Below are positions 52,784 to 61,247 of a stretch of DNA of 64,000 bases, piece after piece; the first letter of the stretch is position 1, and the number at the start of each line of letters is the position of its first letter. This stretch comes from Pandoraea capi (GTDB lineage Bacteria > Pseudomonadota > Gammaproteobacteria > Burkholderiales > Burkholderiaceae), in assembly GCF_902459735.1 (NCBI RefSeq), contig NZ_CABPRV010000005.1, positions 1 to 64,000 on the forward strand. Reading direction: 5' to 3'. The translations under genes were made by a program, and so were the position numbers. The notes under the pieces are model-generated. The model searched no databases. It was not told the origin of the DNA and saw only the letters and a program-made list of their open reading frames with translations.

Positions 52784-53626
52784 TTACCGGTTGGCGCGAT
52801 TCATGAACACGAGTCGCTCGAACAGATGCATGTCCTGTTCGTTCTTGAGCAGCGCGCCGGCCAGCGGCGGGATCGCCAGCTTGTTGTCGGCGCTACGCAA
52901 CGCTTCGGGGCCGATCTCTTCCGCCATCAACAGCTTGAGCCAGTCGATGAGTTCCGACGTCGACGGCTTCTTCTTCAGTCCGGGGATTTCGCGCACCTCG
53001 AAGAATGTGGCCATGGCCGCACTCACCAGTTCGCGGCGGATATTGGGGAAATGCACGTCGATGATCGACTGCATGGTCGCCGGATCCGGGAACTTGATGT
53101 AGTGGAAGAAGCAGCGGCGCAGGAAGGCGTCCGGCAGCTCCTTTTCGTTGTTCGACGTGATGATGACGAGCGGACGGTGACGTGCCGTGATCAGCTCGCG
53201 CGTCTCGTAAACGTAGAACTCCATGCGATCGAGTTCGCGCAGCAGGTCGTTCGGAAACTCGATGTCGGCCTTGTCGATTTCGTCGATGAGCAACACGACC
53301 GGATGATCGGCCTCGAAGGCTTGCCAGAGTACGCCCTTGACGATGTAGTTGGCGATGTCGCGCACACGCTCGTCGCCCAGTTGCGAATCGCGCAGGCGCG
53401 AGACGGCGTCGTACTCGTACAGGCCTTGCTGCGCCTTGGTCGTGGATTTGACGTGCCATTGCAGCAACGGCATATCGAGCGCGGCAGCGACTTCCTCCGC
53501 CAGCATGGTCTTGCCGGTGCCCGGTTCACCCTTGATGAGCAGCGGCCGTTGCAGCGTGGATGCCGCGTTCACGGCGAGCTTGAGGTCGTCGGTGGCGACG
53601 TATTGGGAAGAGCCTTCAAAGCGCAT
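52784..53626 (-). CDS. MoxR-family AAA+ ATPase
   Basis: The 280 residues start at ATG 53626 (MRFEGSSQYVATDDL). Walker A is GEPGTGKTMLAEEVA, Walker B VVLLIDEIDKADIEFP, and the sensor regions are VIITSNNEKELPDAFLRRC and IPPLAGALLKNEQD. MoxR ATPases work with VWA proteins in assembly of metalloenzymes or complexes. The CoxE-like gene follows after 13 bases, forming a two-gene operon. Confidence 0.92.
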   Translation of the reverse strand: MRFEGSSQYVATDDLKLAVNAASTLQRPLLIKGEPGTGKTMLAEEVAAALDMPLLQWHVKSTTKAQQGLYEYDAVSRLRDSQLGDERVRDIANYIVKGVLWQAFEADHPVVLLIDEIDKADIEFPNDLLRELDRMEFYVYETRELITARHRPLVIITSNNEKELPDAFLRRCFFHYIKFPDPATMQSIIDVHFPNIRRELVSAAMATFFEVREIPGLKKKPSTSELIDWLKLLMAEEIGPEALRSADNKLAIPPLAGALLKNEQDMHLFERLVFMNRANR

Positions 53627-53782
53627 TGTCGGTGCCGTCCGCAAACAGCCGGCCAACCGGCCGGGCAGGGAAAAAGTTCAGTATAAGACATTGCGCATAT
53701 GGCTCGCTCGGGCGTTGAAAATGTGTTTTGACATCAAAGGCTTGCGGAAAAACTTCGGAGAACTGTGCGGGTCAGCACCGAG

Positions 53783-53811
53783 TTTGCGCCCGCGAGGGTG
53801 TGGGTTACAAT
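53783..53811 (+). promoter_or_regulatory. Sigma-70 promoter for the cytochrome c pair
   Basis: TTTGCG (53783-53788), a 17-base spacer and TACAAT (53806-53811). It is 97 bases before the first cytochrome start. Confidence 0.6.
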
Positions 53812-53907
53812 CGATTGCTTTTTTCACGGGTCGACGGCCTTGGAGCCAGGACGTCGACCTGCGTGTTGCGGGCCGGTATTCCAACCAAAAACGTTCCCAA
53901 GAAGACC

Positions 53908-54267
53908 ATGAAAAAGTTCCTCACGATGATGGCGCTGGCGCTTGGCAGCACGTCGCTGATGTCTGCGGCGCATGCGGCAGAGCTCAAGCCCGATCTCGAC
54001 GCCGCGAAGAGCAAGGTTGCCATGTGCATTGGCTGCCACGGCATTCCCGACTATCGCACCGCGTTTCCCGAGGTTTACCGGGTGCCGCGTATCGGCGGGC
54101 AGAATGCCAAATACATCGAGAACGCACTGAACGAATACAAGAAGGGCGACCGCAAGTTCTCGACCATGCATGCCATTGCGCAGACGCTGAGCGATCAGGA
54201 CATCGTCAACATCGCCGCGTACTACGCTGCGCAGACGGCGTCGTCGCCGGTCAATCCCCAAAAGTAA
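53908..54267 (+). CDS. Periplasmic c-type cytochrome (class I)
   Basis: The 119-residue chain has a signal peptide (MKKFLTMMALALGSTSLMSA, cleaved near AHA-AE) and a single haem site CIGCH, Cys40, Cys43 and His44. FSTMHAIAQTLSDQDIVNIAAYYA holds the likely Met ligand and C-terminal helix. It resembles the cytochrome c553/c4 half-domain group that donates electrons to terminal oxidases. Upstream starts add unconserved sequence, so ATG 53908 was chosen. The second cytochrome gene starts 25 bases later. Confidence 0.9.
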   Translation: MKKFLTMMALALGSTSLMSAAHAAELKPDLDAAKSKVAMCIGCHGIPDYRTAFPEVYRVPRIGGQNAKYIENALNEYKKGDRKFSTMHAIAQTLSDQDIVNIAAYYAAQTASSPVNPQK

Positions 54268-54292
54268 ATCGTGCGTGGCTGAGGAGAACAAG

Positions 54293-54706
54293 ATGAAGCA
54301 TTCGATGGCAAAGGCCGCTGCTGCGGTGTCGCTCACGCTCGGTGCGGTGCTCGCTTCGCTTAGCGGTTCGGCCATGGCCGCAGGTAACGTCGCTAATGGC
54401 AAGGCGCTCGTCGACAAGGGAATGTGTGCGAGCTGCCACGGCGCCAATTTGAACGCGCCCATTACCCCCGAATACCCCAAGCTGGCTGGTCAGTACGCTG
54501 ACTACGTCTATAACGCCTTGCGTGCGTATCAGAACGAAACCAGCACCGTGTATGGGCGCAGCAACGCAATCATGAAGACGCAGGTCATGTCCAATCCTGC
54601 GACGATCGGTAAGGACGGCAAGCCGCGTCCGTTCACGTCGCAAGAACTCAAGGACATTTCGGCCTATATCGAATCGCTGCCGGGCGATCTCGTCACCAAG
54701 AAGTAA
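54293..54706 (+). CDS. Second periplasmic c-type cytochrome (class I)
   Basis: The 137 residues begin at ATG 54293, with a strong GAGGAGAACAAG upstream. The signal peptide ends near GSAMAA-GN, and the haem motif CASCH uses Cys45, Cys48 and His49. An insert relative to the first protein holds IMKTQVMSNPATIGKDG, with two methionines as possible distal ligands. The end, ELKDISAYIESLPGDL, is the usual last helix. The pair acts as a likely di-haem unit made of two chains, equivalent to cytochrome c4. Confidence 0.9.
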   Translation: MKHSMAKAAAAVSLTLGAVLASLSGSAMAAGNVANGKALVDKGMCASCHGANLNAPITPEYPKLAGQYADYVYNALRAYQNETSTVYGRSNAIMKTQVMSNPATIGKDGKPRPFTSQELKDISAYIESLPGDLVTKK

Positions 54707-54741
54707 GCTTGCGAGCGCCTGTCATGGCGCCGGACGTAAAA

Positions 54742-54774
54742 AAACGACGGTTGCCGTAGCGGCAGCCGTCGTTT
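54742..54774. terminator. Bidirectional terminator after the cytochrome genes
   Basis: A 15-bp stem with one GU pair, AAACGACGGTTGCCG (54742-54756) with CGGCAGCCGTCGTTT (54760-54774), lies between the cytochrome pair and the convergent DUF1841 gene. Confidence 0.88.
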
Positions 54775-54869
54775 GCTTTCCTTCCGGGCATCACGTCTAT
54801 CGCATATTCATCGGCGTCGGTTGCGGTAGGTGCGGTTCCCGTCGTTCCGAGTGACGCCGAGGGGCTCGC

Positions 54870-55301
54870 TCAGCGCGACGCCTGTTGTTCGATGCGTTGC
54901 AGATACGCGTCTGAATCGGGCGGTTGGCCGCTGCGCTGTGCTTCCCAGAGCGTTTGTCCCAGGCATTCCATGATGCGGTGCTGTGCTTCGTGCGGCGAGT
55001 CGAGCCGATGGGTCAGCTTTTCATAAGCCGCGCGGATGCCCGGCGGCTGGTCGATCGAGACCTGCTCGCTGATCGCCAGGTGCATCGACAGATGCAGGAA
55101 CGGGTTGGTCTGCCCGGCTTCCGGCGAGTAATCGCGCCCGCTGGCGTCTTCCGTATCGGCGAGCGCTTCGTGATATTCGGGATGTTCCTGGATCCAGTCG
55201 GCGGCAATCGTTTCGAGTGGCGTGAGAATGCCGCCGCTGCGCTGCTTTTGCCAGGTGGTGCAGAAGAATTGCCGGACTTCGTCGCGGCTCGGATTGAACA
55301 T
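54870..55301 (-). CDS. DUF1841 protein
   Basis: The 143 residues match DUF1841 in style and length: MFNPSRDEVRQFFCTTWQKQ at the start, PLETIAADWIQEHPEYHEAL, and NPFLHLSMHLAISEQVSID. The HLSMH histidines and HPEYH could bind metal, but this is unproved. The protein is soluble, of unknown function and common in betaproteobacteria. It stands alone, divergent from an EamA gene. Confidence 0.85.
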   Translation of the reverse strand: MFNPSRDEVRQFFCTTWQKQRSGGILTPLETIAADWIQEHPEYHEALADTEDASGRDYSPEAGQTNPFLHLSMHLAISEQVSIDQPPGIRAAYEKLTHRLDSPHEAQHRIMECLGQTLWEAQRSGQPPDSDAYLQRIEQQASR

Positions 55302-55488
55302 GGGGACTCCGTGGGGGTTCTTTTTTCGGGCATCTTGCGGCGTGCCTTACCGTGACTACAATGGCGCATCCGCCTGCGGGGAGCCGCAGCGCGCGTATTG
55401 CCGCAAACTGCCCGGCGGTCCGGGAATGACCGGATCACGCCGATAACGCAAGAAAAACACGCCGTATTGTCGCTCAATTTGCTCAATC

Positions 55489-56460
55489 ATGCCGCAAAGC
55501 CCCCGCAGCCCAGTCATTCCCCCGGCGCTTGGCGATGCGCCGCCCGTGCCTATGTCACCAGCGCCATCCGCACGCGGCGGCATTGCGCTGATTGCGGTGT
55601 CGGCGGCGGCGTTCGGCGCCATGGCCATCTTTGCGCGCGGCGCGGCCGCTTCCGGTGCCGACATGTTCGCGATGCTGCTGTTCCGTTTTTTCGTGGCAAC
55701 GGTGTTGCTGCTCGTCTGGTGCCGGATACAGCAGGTGCGTTTCCCTTCGCGGCGTCAGTCGCTGCATATCGCCCTGATGGGGGGCATTGGCTACGTGGGG
55801 CAATCGCTTTGTTTCTTCGGGGCGCTCCAGTATGCGCAGGCTTCGCTCGTCGCATTGCTGTTGTATCTGTACCCCGTTTTCGTAACGATTCTGGCCGCGA
55901 TTTTTCTGCATGAACGTCTCACCCCGGTAAAGATCGGCGCGTTGGTGCTGTGCTCGTTTGGCACGGCCTTGACGGTCGGGGGCGGACACGGCCAACCGCT
56001 CGGTATGGCGCTGGCTGTGGCGTCGGCCTTGATTTATTCGGGGTATATCGTCGTCGGCGCGCGTGTGACACGCGGCGTGGATGCCCGGGCGACTGCCACG
56101 CTCGTCTGCCTGGCGGCGACGGTGTCGTTTGGTGCGATCGCGGCGGTTCGGGCATGGCATGGGTTGCCGCTGCACTGGCCGGACGGCGCCATGGGGTGGG
56201 CCGCGCTCACCGCAATTGCCGTGTGCTCGACGGTCATCGCGATCCTGACGTTCTTCGCCGGTTTGCAGCGCCTCGGCGCCGGACGTGCCTCGATGCTCTC
56301 GACGCTGGAGCCCGTGGTGACCGTGCTGCTCGCGGCCATGCTGCTGGGTGAAACGCTCACCGTCGCGCAGTTGGGCGGCGGGGCGCTGATTCTTGCCGGC
56401 GTGGTCTGGCTTTCGGCCCCTGGTGCGTCGGCAGACACAGCGAACACCGCAAGTGCCTGA
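55489..56460 (+). CDS. EamA-family (DMT) transporter
   Basis: The 323 residues contain ten predicted helices in two EamA repeats, after a proline-rich cytoplasmic tail of about 28 residues. Landmarks are ALIAVSAAAFGAMAIFARGA, SLVALLLYLYPVFVTILAAI and, in repeat 2, LEPVVTVLLAAMLLGETLT. The last is the classic EamA end. The substrate is unknown. A second EamA gene is at 41207-42103 but the two are not close copies. Confidence 0.88.
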   Translation: MPQSPRSPVIPPALGDAPPVPMSPAPSARGGIALIAVSAAAFGAMAIFARGAAASGADMFAMLLFRFFVATVLLLVWCRIQQVRFPSRRQSLHIALMGGIGYVGQSLCFFGALQYAQASLVALLLYLYPVFVTILAAIFLHERLTPVKIGALVLCSFGTALTVGGGHGQPLGMALAVASALIYSGYIVVGARVTRGVDARATATLVCLAATVSFGAIAAVRAWHGLPLHWPDGAMGWAALTAIAVCSTVIAILTFFAGLQRLGAGRASMLSTLEPVVTVLLAAMLLGETLTVAQLGGGALILAGVVWLSAPGASADTANTASA

Positions 56461-56562
56461 TCCTTCTGCGATTTTTGGCTCGCGAGCGCCTGCCATGCGA
56501 CGACGGTACAATCGCCCATCGTTTGCCATTCGTTCGACGTTCAACACCAGAGGTCATCCGTC

Positions 56563-57156
56563 ATGAGCACCATTGCCAAAGAAGCTGTCGCCCAACTGTT
56601 CACCGATGCCCGCACGCACAACGTGTGGCTCGACAAGCCGATCAGCGACGAAACGCTGCGCGAACTCTATGACCTCGTGAAATGGGGACCGACCTCGGCC
56701 AACACCACGCCCGCCCGTATCGTGTTCGTGAAGAGTCCGGAAGCCAAGGCGAAGCTGCTCGAGTGCATGGCGCCCGGCAACGTCGACAAGACGCGTACCG
56801 CACCGGTGACGGCGATCATCGCTTATGACCTGAAGTTCTACGAACATCTCCCCAAGCTGTTCCCGAACGGTGCTGAAAAGATGGTGCCGATGTTCTCGGG
56901 GGACGCCGCCAAGGCTGCCGGCGCGGCGCACATGAACAGTTCGCTGCAAGGTGGGTATTTCATCCTCGCAGCACGTGCACTGGGCCTCGATTGCGGTCCG
57001 ATGGCCGGCTTCGACGCGCAGAAGGTCAACGATACGTTCTTTGCTGGCACTGAGTGGCGTGTGAACTTCATCTGTAATCTGGGCTACGGCGATCAGAGCA
57101 AACTGTTCCCCCGCAATCCGCGTCTGTCGTTCGACGAAGCGGCACGCATCATCTAA
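56563..57156 (+). CDS. rutE: Nitroreductase-family protein, RutE-like (malonic semialdehyde reductase type)
   Basis: This is an FMN-binding nitroreductase of 197 residues. [24 protein letters not shown] is the N-terminal FMN and NAD(P)H-binding motif, and [15 protein letters not shown] with [20 protein letters not shown] the C-terminal one. It equals RutE, which in uracil catabolism reduces malonic semialdehyde to 3-hydroxypropionate. The other rut genes are not present, so the physiological substrate here is unclear. TACAAT at 56505-56510 is a plausible -10. Confidence 0.88.
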   Translation: MSTIAKEAVAQLFTDARTHNVWLDKPISDETLRELYDLVKWGPTSANTTPARIVFVKSPEAKAKLLECMAPGNVDKTRTAPVTAIIAYDLKFYEHLPKLFPNGAEKMVPMFSGDAAKAAGAAHMNSSLQGGYFILAARALGLDCGPMAGFDAQKVNDTFFAGTEWRVNFICNLGYGDQSKLFPRNPRLSFDEAARII

Positions 57157-57204
57157 CACGCTGTCTGCGTACGCCGCCGCATTTCGTGGGCGAGCGCAAG
57201 ACAA

Positions 57205-57235
57205 AACGGGCGGTCCCGCTATCGGGCCGCCCGTT
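57205..57235. terminator. Bidirectional terminator between the RutE-like gene and nth
   Basis: AACGGGCGG with CCGCCCGTT, plus an inner CCCG/CGGG, forms a 13-bp stem with a bulged T. Short A and T runs flank it on the two sides. Confidence 0.7.
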
Positions 57236-57292
57236 GTCGTTTCAAGGTTCGTGCGTGGGTACGTTGTGCCGTGACGCGTCGCCGGTGCCGTA

Positions 57293-57937
57293 TCAGACCT
57301 TTGGGGCGGGCGTCTTGGGCCGGAAGTCGCACAGCGGTTCGATGGCGCAGTGCCAGCACTCCGGCTTGCGTGCCTTACATACGTAGCGGCCGTGCAGAAT
57401 GAGCCAGTGATGCGCGTCGTGCTTGAATTCGCGCGGGGTGAAGCGCTCCAACGCCAGTTCCACGGCCAGCGGATCCTTGCCAGGCGCCAGCCCGGTACGA
57501 TTGGCGACACGGAAGATATGCGTATCGACGGCAATCGTATCCTCGCCAAACGCCGTATTGAGTACGACGTTCGCGGTCTTGCGGCCAACCCCAGGTAATG
57601 ATTCCAGCGCCTCGCGGGATCGCGGTACCTCACCGCCATGCACATCGAGCAGCAACTGACAGGTCGCGATGACGTTTTTGGCCTTCGTGCGATACAGGCC
57701 GATCGTCTTGATGAAATCAGACACGCCAGCTTCGCCGAGGGCAAGCATCTTGGCCGGGGTGTTCGCCACGGCGTAAAGCTTGCGCGTCGCCTTGTTCACG
57801 GAGACGTCGGTAGCCTGCGCCGAGAGCAGCACGGCGATCAGCAGTTCGAATGGCGACGTGTATTCCAGTTCGGTCGTCGGCGTCGGATTGAGCTGTTGCA
57901 GCGTCTCGAACAGGGCGCGGCGTTTGGCGTCGTTCAT
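57293..57937 (-). CDS. nth: Endonuclease III
   Basis: Nth removes oxidised pyrimidines and cuts the strand at the abasic site. The 214 residues have the helix-hairpin-helix LPGVGRKTANVVL with catalytic Lys120, and Asp138 in VDTHIFRV. The C-terminal cluster loop is C-KARKPE-CWHC-AIEPL-C, giving the C-x6-C-x2-C-x5-C spacing for the [4Fe-4S] cluster. It follows the RsxB-like gene by 72 bases on the same strand, a common gammaproteobacterial and betaproteobacterial pairing of nth and rnf genes. Confidence 0.97.
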   Translation of the reverse strand: MNDAKRRALFETLQQLNPTPTTELEYTSPFELLIAVLLSAQATDVSVNKATRKLYAVANTPAKMLALGEAGVSDFIKTIGLYRTKAKNVIATCQLLLDVHGGEVPRSREALESLPGVGRKTANVVLNTAFGEDTIAVDTHIFRVANRTGLAPGKDPLAVELALERFTPREFKHDAHHWLILHGRYVCKARKPECWHCAIEPLCDFRPKTPAPKV

Positions 57938-58009
57938 GGCGGGGGCGCGTGTGGGGTGGCGTCTGTCTTGTTATTGATGGGGATGGCGTCCAAGCGTGGT
58001 GCCGCTCGT

Positions 58010-58918
58010 TCAGGCCTTGTCGTTGTCCGGGCTGTCGATCTCAAGCCCCAGTCGCCTGCGACGCGCTTCCGCCTCGTCGATCTGTGCCTGCACCGATGCG
58101 GAGACATTTTCGGTGTTCTTCGGGCCAAGACCTTCGGCAGCCAGTGCCGCCTTCTTCTGACGGGCGCGTTCCAGCGCCGCTTGAATGATCGCCTGCTTGC
58201 GTGCGGCGGCTGCCGCAGCATCATCGGCCGCCGGGGGCGTTTGCGAAGTGTCTTGTGGTGCCACCGGTATGGACGCAGCAGTTTGCGTGGATTGCGTTGC
58301 GACCGTGTTTCCTGGCGACGCGGTGGGCGTGGCGGGTGGAGTCGGTGCACCCGCTGCACCCGGTTCGACACGCGCTGTCCGTGCGGCGAGACGCGCCTCG
58401 CGCTCGGCTTTGTCTTTGGCCAGACGTGCCTGATGCGCGTCGAAATGGGTGCGTGCCTCGTCGGCCAGCGCCGGCGACCAGGCATCCCAGCCCGTACGCT
58501 CCCCCGTGACCGGAACCATCTCGATGCAGTCGACAGGGCAGGGCGGTACGCAGAGATCGCAGCCCGTGCAGCGATCGGCGATCACCGTATGCATCAGTTT
58601 TGCGGCACCGGCGATGGCGTCGACCGGGCAGGCCTGAATACACAATGTGCAACCGATGCACAATGACTCGTCGATGACGGCACGAGGGCGCGGGCGCTCG
58701 ACGCCGTTCTCCGGATTAAGCGGAATGACGGGGCGGCCGAGCAGTTTCGCAAGACGTTCCACGCCTTCGGCGCCGCCGGGCGGGCACTGGTTATAGCTGG
58801 CTTGCCCGCTGGCGATGGCGTCGGCGTACGGACGGCAACCGGCGTAACCGCATTTGGTGCATTGCGTCTGGGGCAATAGGGCATCGATGCGCTGAGCGAG
58901 CGCGCTGACTTCGGACAC
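58010..58918 (-). CDS. rsxB: RsxB/RnfB-like iron-sulphur protein without membrane anchor
   Basis: The 302 residues carry three iron-sulphur sites: an N-terminal [4Fe-4S] domain with Cys20, Cys23, Cys28 and Cys45 ([17 protein letters not shown]...), and two ferredoxin clusters ([14 protein letters not shown] at 87-100 and [14 protein letters not shown] at 117-130). The usual RnfB begins with a hydrophobic helix; here the chain starts right at the cluster domain. After residue 145 it is a long alanine-rich, charged tail. The other Rnf/Rsx subunits are not next to it, so it may act as a soluble electron donor, perhaps to Nth or a SoxR-reducing system. Function is inferred. Confidence 0.88.
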   Translation of the reverse strand: MSEVSALAQRIDALLPQTQCTKCGYAGCRPYADAIASGQASYNQCPPGGAEGVERLAKLLGRPVIPLNPENGVERPRPRAVIDESLCIGCTLCIQACPVDAIAGAAKLMHTVIADRCTGCDLCVPPCPVDCIEMVPVTGERTGWDAWSPALADEARTHFDAHQARLAKDKAEREARLAARTARVEPGAAGAPTPPATPTASPGNTVATQSTQTAASIPVAPQDTSQTPPAADDAAAAAARKQAIIQAALERARQKKAALAAEGLGPKNTENVSASVQAQIDEAEARRRRLGLEIDSPDNDKA

Positions 58919-58955
58919 GTCTTTTGTGGAGGATTCGGCAGAAAGTCGAATTATC

Positions 58956-58968
58956 CTGCATTTTGCAG
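58956..58968. promoter_or_regulatory. Palindrome between divergent rsxB and tetR genes
   Basis: CTGCA-TTT-TGCAG is a 13-bp inverted repeat 37 bases from the rsxB start and 54 from the tetR start. TetR-type regulators commonly bind such a site and control both genes. Confidence 0.5.
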
Positions 58969-59022
58969 AAACACTGAAACCGTTGTGCCATAATTCCGCC
59001 CGATGAGAACGACCGGCCGATC

Positions 59023-59661
59023 ATGACAACACTAGAAACCAAGATCAAACGTGACCCGGAACGCACCCGCCAGCGGATTCTTGCCGCTGCGATCGAGGAG
59101 TTTGCGGAACGTGGTTCGAGTGGTGCGCGCGTGGACAGCATTGCACGGCGAGCCGAGATCAACGAGCGCATGCTCTATTACTACTTCGGCAACAAGGACC
59201 AGCTATATCTGGCGGTGCTCGAAGAGGTCTATGGCGAGTTCAACCGTGCCGAACATGGGCTGAAGCTCGACCTGCTGGCACCGCTCGATGCCGTGGCGGA
59301 ACTGGCCCACTTCGTGTGGGACTATTACGCCGACCATCCGGAACTGATCCAGCTCATCAACAACGAGAATCTGCACGAGGCGAAGTCGATGCGTCAGTCG
59401 ACGGAGATTCGTCAGCAAGTCTCGCCGATCGTAGAGTTGCTCTCCCAGACCCTCAAGCGGGGCCAGATCAGCGGGGAGATTCGAGATGGCATCGACCCTG
59501 TCGACCTCTACGTGACGATTTCCGCAATGGGCTATTACGTGATGTCGAACCGGCATACGCTTTCCATCGTCATGGGACGCGATGTCATGAGCGACGAGGC
59601 GCGAAAGACGTACTCGTCGTTCAATACGCAGATGCTGCTGGATTCTTTGCGTACGCGATGA
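59023..59661 (+). CDS. TetR-family transcriptional regulator
   Basis: The 212 residues begin with a charged tail and a TetR helix-turn-helix: RTRQRILAAAIEEFAERGSS then VDSIARRAEINERMLYYYFGNKDQLYLAVL. The C-terminal part resembles the group in which LIQLINNENLHEAKSM follows a YYADHPELIQ helix (TetR_C with PaaR- and RutR-like features). The ligand is not known. It is divergent from rsxB and upstream of a convergent phaZ gene. Confidence 0.9.
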   Translation: MTTLETKIKRDPERTRQRILAAAIEEFAERGSSGARVDSIARRAEINERMLYYYFGNKDQLYLAVLEEVYGEFNRAEHGLKLDLLAPLDAVAELAHFVWDYYADHPELIQLINNENLHEAKSMRQSTEIRQQVSPIVELLSQTLKRGQISGEIRDGIDPVDLYVTISAMGYYVMSNRHTLSIVMGRDVMSDEARKTYSSFNTQMLLDSLRTR

Positions 59662-59704
59662 CCGTCCAGCCGCACCCTGCGGCTTAGGCGTCTGGCCTGG
59701 AAAC

Positions 59705-59742
59705 AAAACCGCCGCGTGGGCCGAAGCTCACGCGGCGGTTTT
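59705..59742. terminator. Bidirectional terminator between tetR and phaZ
   Basis: AAAACCGCCGCGTG (59705-59718) pairs with CACGCGGCGGTTTT (59729-59742). The ends give A and T runs in both directions. Confidence 0.92.
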
Positions 59743-59786
59743 GGTATGACTGTCAGGATTCGCGAACGGGGATCAGAGCACGACGC

Positions 59787-61028
59787 TCAGGCGTGCTTCG
59801 CAATGAAGTCGCGGATCTGCGGATAGATCACGTTACGCCAGCGGCTGCCGGAAAAAATCCCGTAATGCCCGCACTTCGGCGCGGTGAAATGCGCGCGTCG
59901 CTTGGCCGGAATCCCGGTGCACAGCTCGTGCGCGGCTTGCGTCTGACCGCTACCCGAGATGTCGTCCAGCTCGCCTTCGATGGTGAAGAGGGCTGTGGTC
60001 TTGATATCCTGCGGGCGCACTCGCTCACCGGCCACGTCCCACGTCCCGCGTGCCAGACTGAAGTCCTGGAACACCGTCTTGATGGTATCGAGGTAGTACT
60101 CGGCCGACATGTCGAGCACGGCGTTGTACTCGTCGTAAAAGCGCCGGTGCGAGTCGGCATCGTCGTTATCGCCGCGCATCAGATCCAGATAGAAGTCCCA
60201 GTGCGACTTCAGGTGGCGGTCCGGATTCATGGCAACGAAGCCCGCGTGTTGCAGGAAGCCCGGGTAGACCAGTCGGCCCGCGCCGGGATAGTTCGCCGGC
60301 ACCGCGTGAATCACGTGATTCTCGAACCACTCGTACGACTTGTTCATTGCCAGCGAGTTGACTGCCGTCGGGCTCTTGCGAGCATCGATCGGGCCGCCCA
60401 TCATCGTCATGGTCCTGGGCGTCTTCTCGCCGTTCGACGCCATGAGCGAGATTGCGCCGAGCACCGGCACCGTCGGCTGGCAGACCGAAATGACATGCAG
60501 GTTCTCGGCGCCGATGTGCCGGATGAATTCCTGAATGTACGCAACGTAGTCGTCCAGATGGAACGCCCCCGCTTCAAGCGGCACCATGCGCGCGTCGACC
60601 CAGTCGGTGATGTACACCTTGTGGTCTTTGAGCAGCGTGGAGACCGTGTCGCGCAGCAACGTAGCGTGGTGGCCAGACAGCGGGGCCACGACCAGCACGA
60701 CCGGGTCGTCCTTGAGCTGCCCGACAGCACTGGCGTCGTCCGCATAGCGCTTGAAACGCAGCAGGCGGCAGAACGGCTTCTCCATCGCGGTCATTTCCAC
60801 GACCGGGATGTTGTGACCATCGACCTCGACTGCCTTGATATTGAATTCGGGCTTTTCGTAATCCTTGCCGAGCCGGTAGAGGAGTTCGTATCCGGCGGCG
60901 ATGCGGGGTGCGCCCGGCATCATGGCAAGCAGGCTGCCCGGGTTGACGAAAGTCGTCGCCGCCGCCTTTGCCCACGTGGTGAGGGGATTCAGCCACGCAC
61001 GGTTGTACTCATGAATCTGATACAGCAT
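59787..61028 (-). CDS. phaZ: Intracellular polyhydroxyalkanoate depolymerase
   Basis: PhaZ hydrolyses stored PHB granules to release hydroxybutyrate. The 413 residues from ATG 61028 match Ralstonia eutropha PhaZ1 in numbering: the nucleophile is Cys183 (HVISVCQPTVPVLG), with Asp355 (GELDDISG) and His388 (KCGHYGIFSG) completing the triad. There is no signal peptide, as expected for the granule-bound enzyme. The longer frame to 61115 has an unlikely start. It implies the cell makes PHB; synthesis genes are outside the window. Confidence 0.94.
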   Translation of the reverse strand: MLYQIHEYNRAWLNPLTTWAKAAATTFVNPGSLLAMMPGAPRIAAGYELLYRLGKDYEKPEFNIKAVEVDGHNIPVVEMTAMEKPFCRLLRFKRYADDASAVGQLKDDPVVLVVAPLSGHHATLLRDTVSTLLKDHKVYITDWVDARMVPLEAGAFHLDDYVAYIQEFIRHIGAENLHVISVCQPTVPVLGAISLMASNGEKTPRTMTMMGGPIDARKSPTAVNSLAMNKSYEWFENHVIHAVPANYPGAGRLVYPGFLQHAGFVAMNPDRHLKSHWDFYLDLMRGDNDDADSHRRFYDEYNAVLDMSAEYYLDTIKTVFQDFSLARGTWDVAGERVRPQDIKTTALFTIEGELDDISGSGQTQAAHELCTGIPAKRRAHFTAPKCGHYGIFSGSRWRNVIYPQIRDFIAKHA

Positions 61029-61196
61029 GTTGTGTGCCCTGAGGCGGATGATGGGGGGAATTATGCAACCGTTTATCGCGGCTGTGCAACGCAGCATAAC
61101 CCTGATATATGGCATTTCCGCATCATCTCGATAGTTTTAGCTTATTCAGGTCATTGTTATTAACTATCGTTGCTGCGACGCAACAATGCGAGAGAT

Positions 61197-61224
61197 AAAA
61201 AAAGCCCGCCGAGTGGCGGGCTTT
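61197..61224 (-). terminator. Terminator of the aromatic aminotransferase gene
   Basis: GCCCGCC and GGCGGGC pair around GAGT. On the minus strand seven T follow the stem. It is 24 bases past the gene's stop. Confidence 0.92.
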
Positions 61225-61247
61225 CTCATTGGGTGCGACTCAAGGGC

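Noticed and set aside
59793-61163. A 456-codon open frame on the plus strand opposite phaZ
   Set aside because: The phaZ triad and normal length on the other strand settle which is coding.
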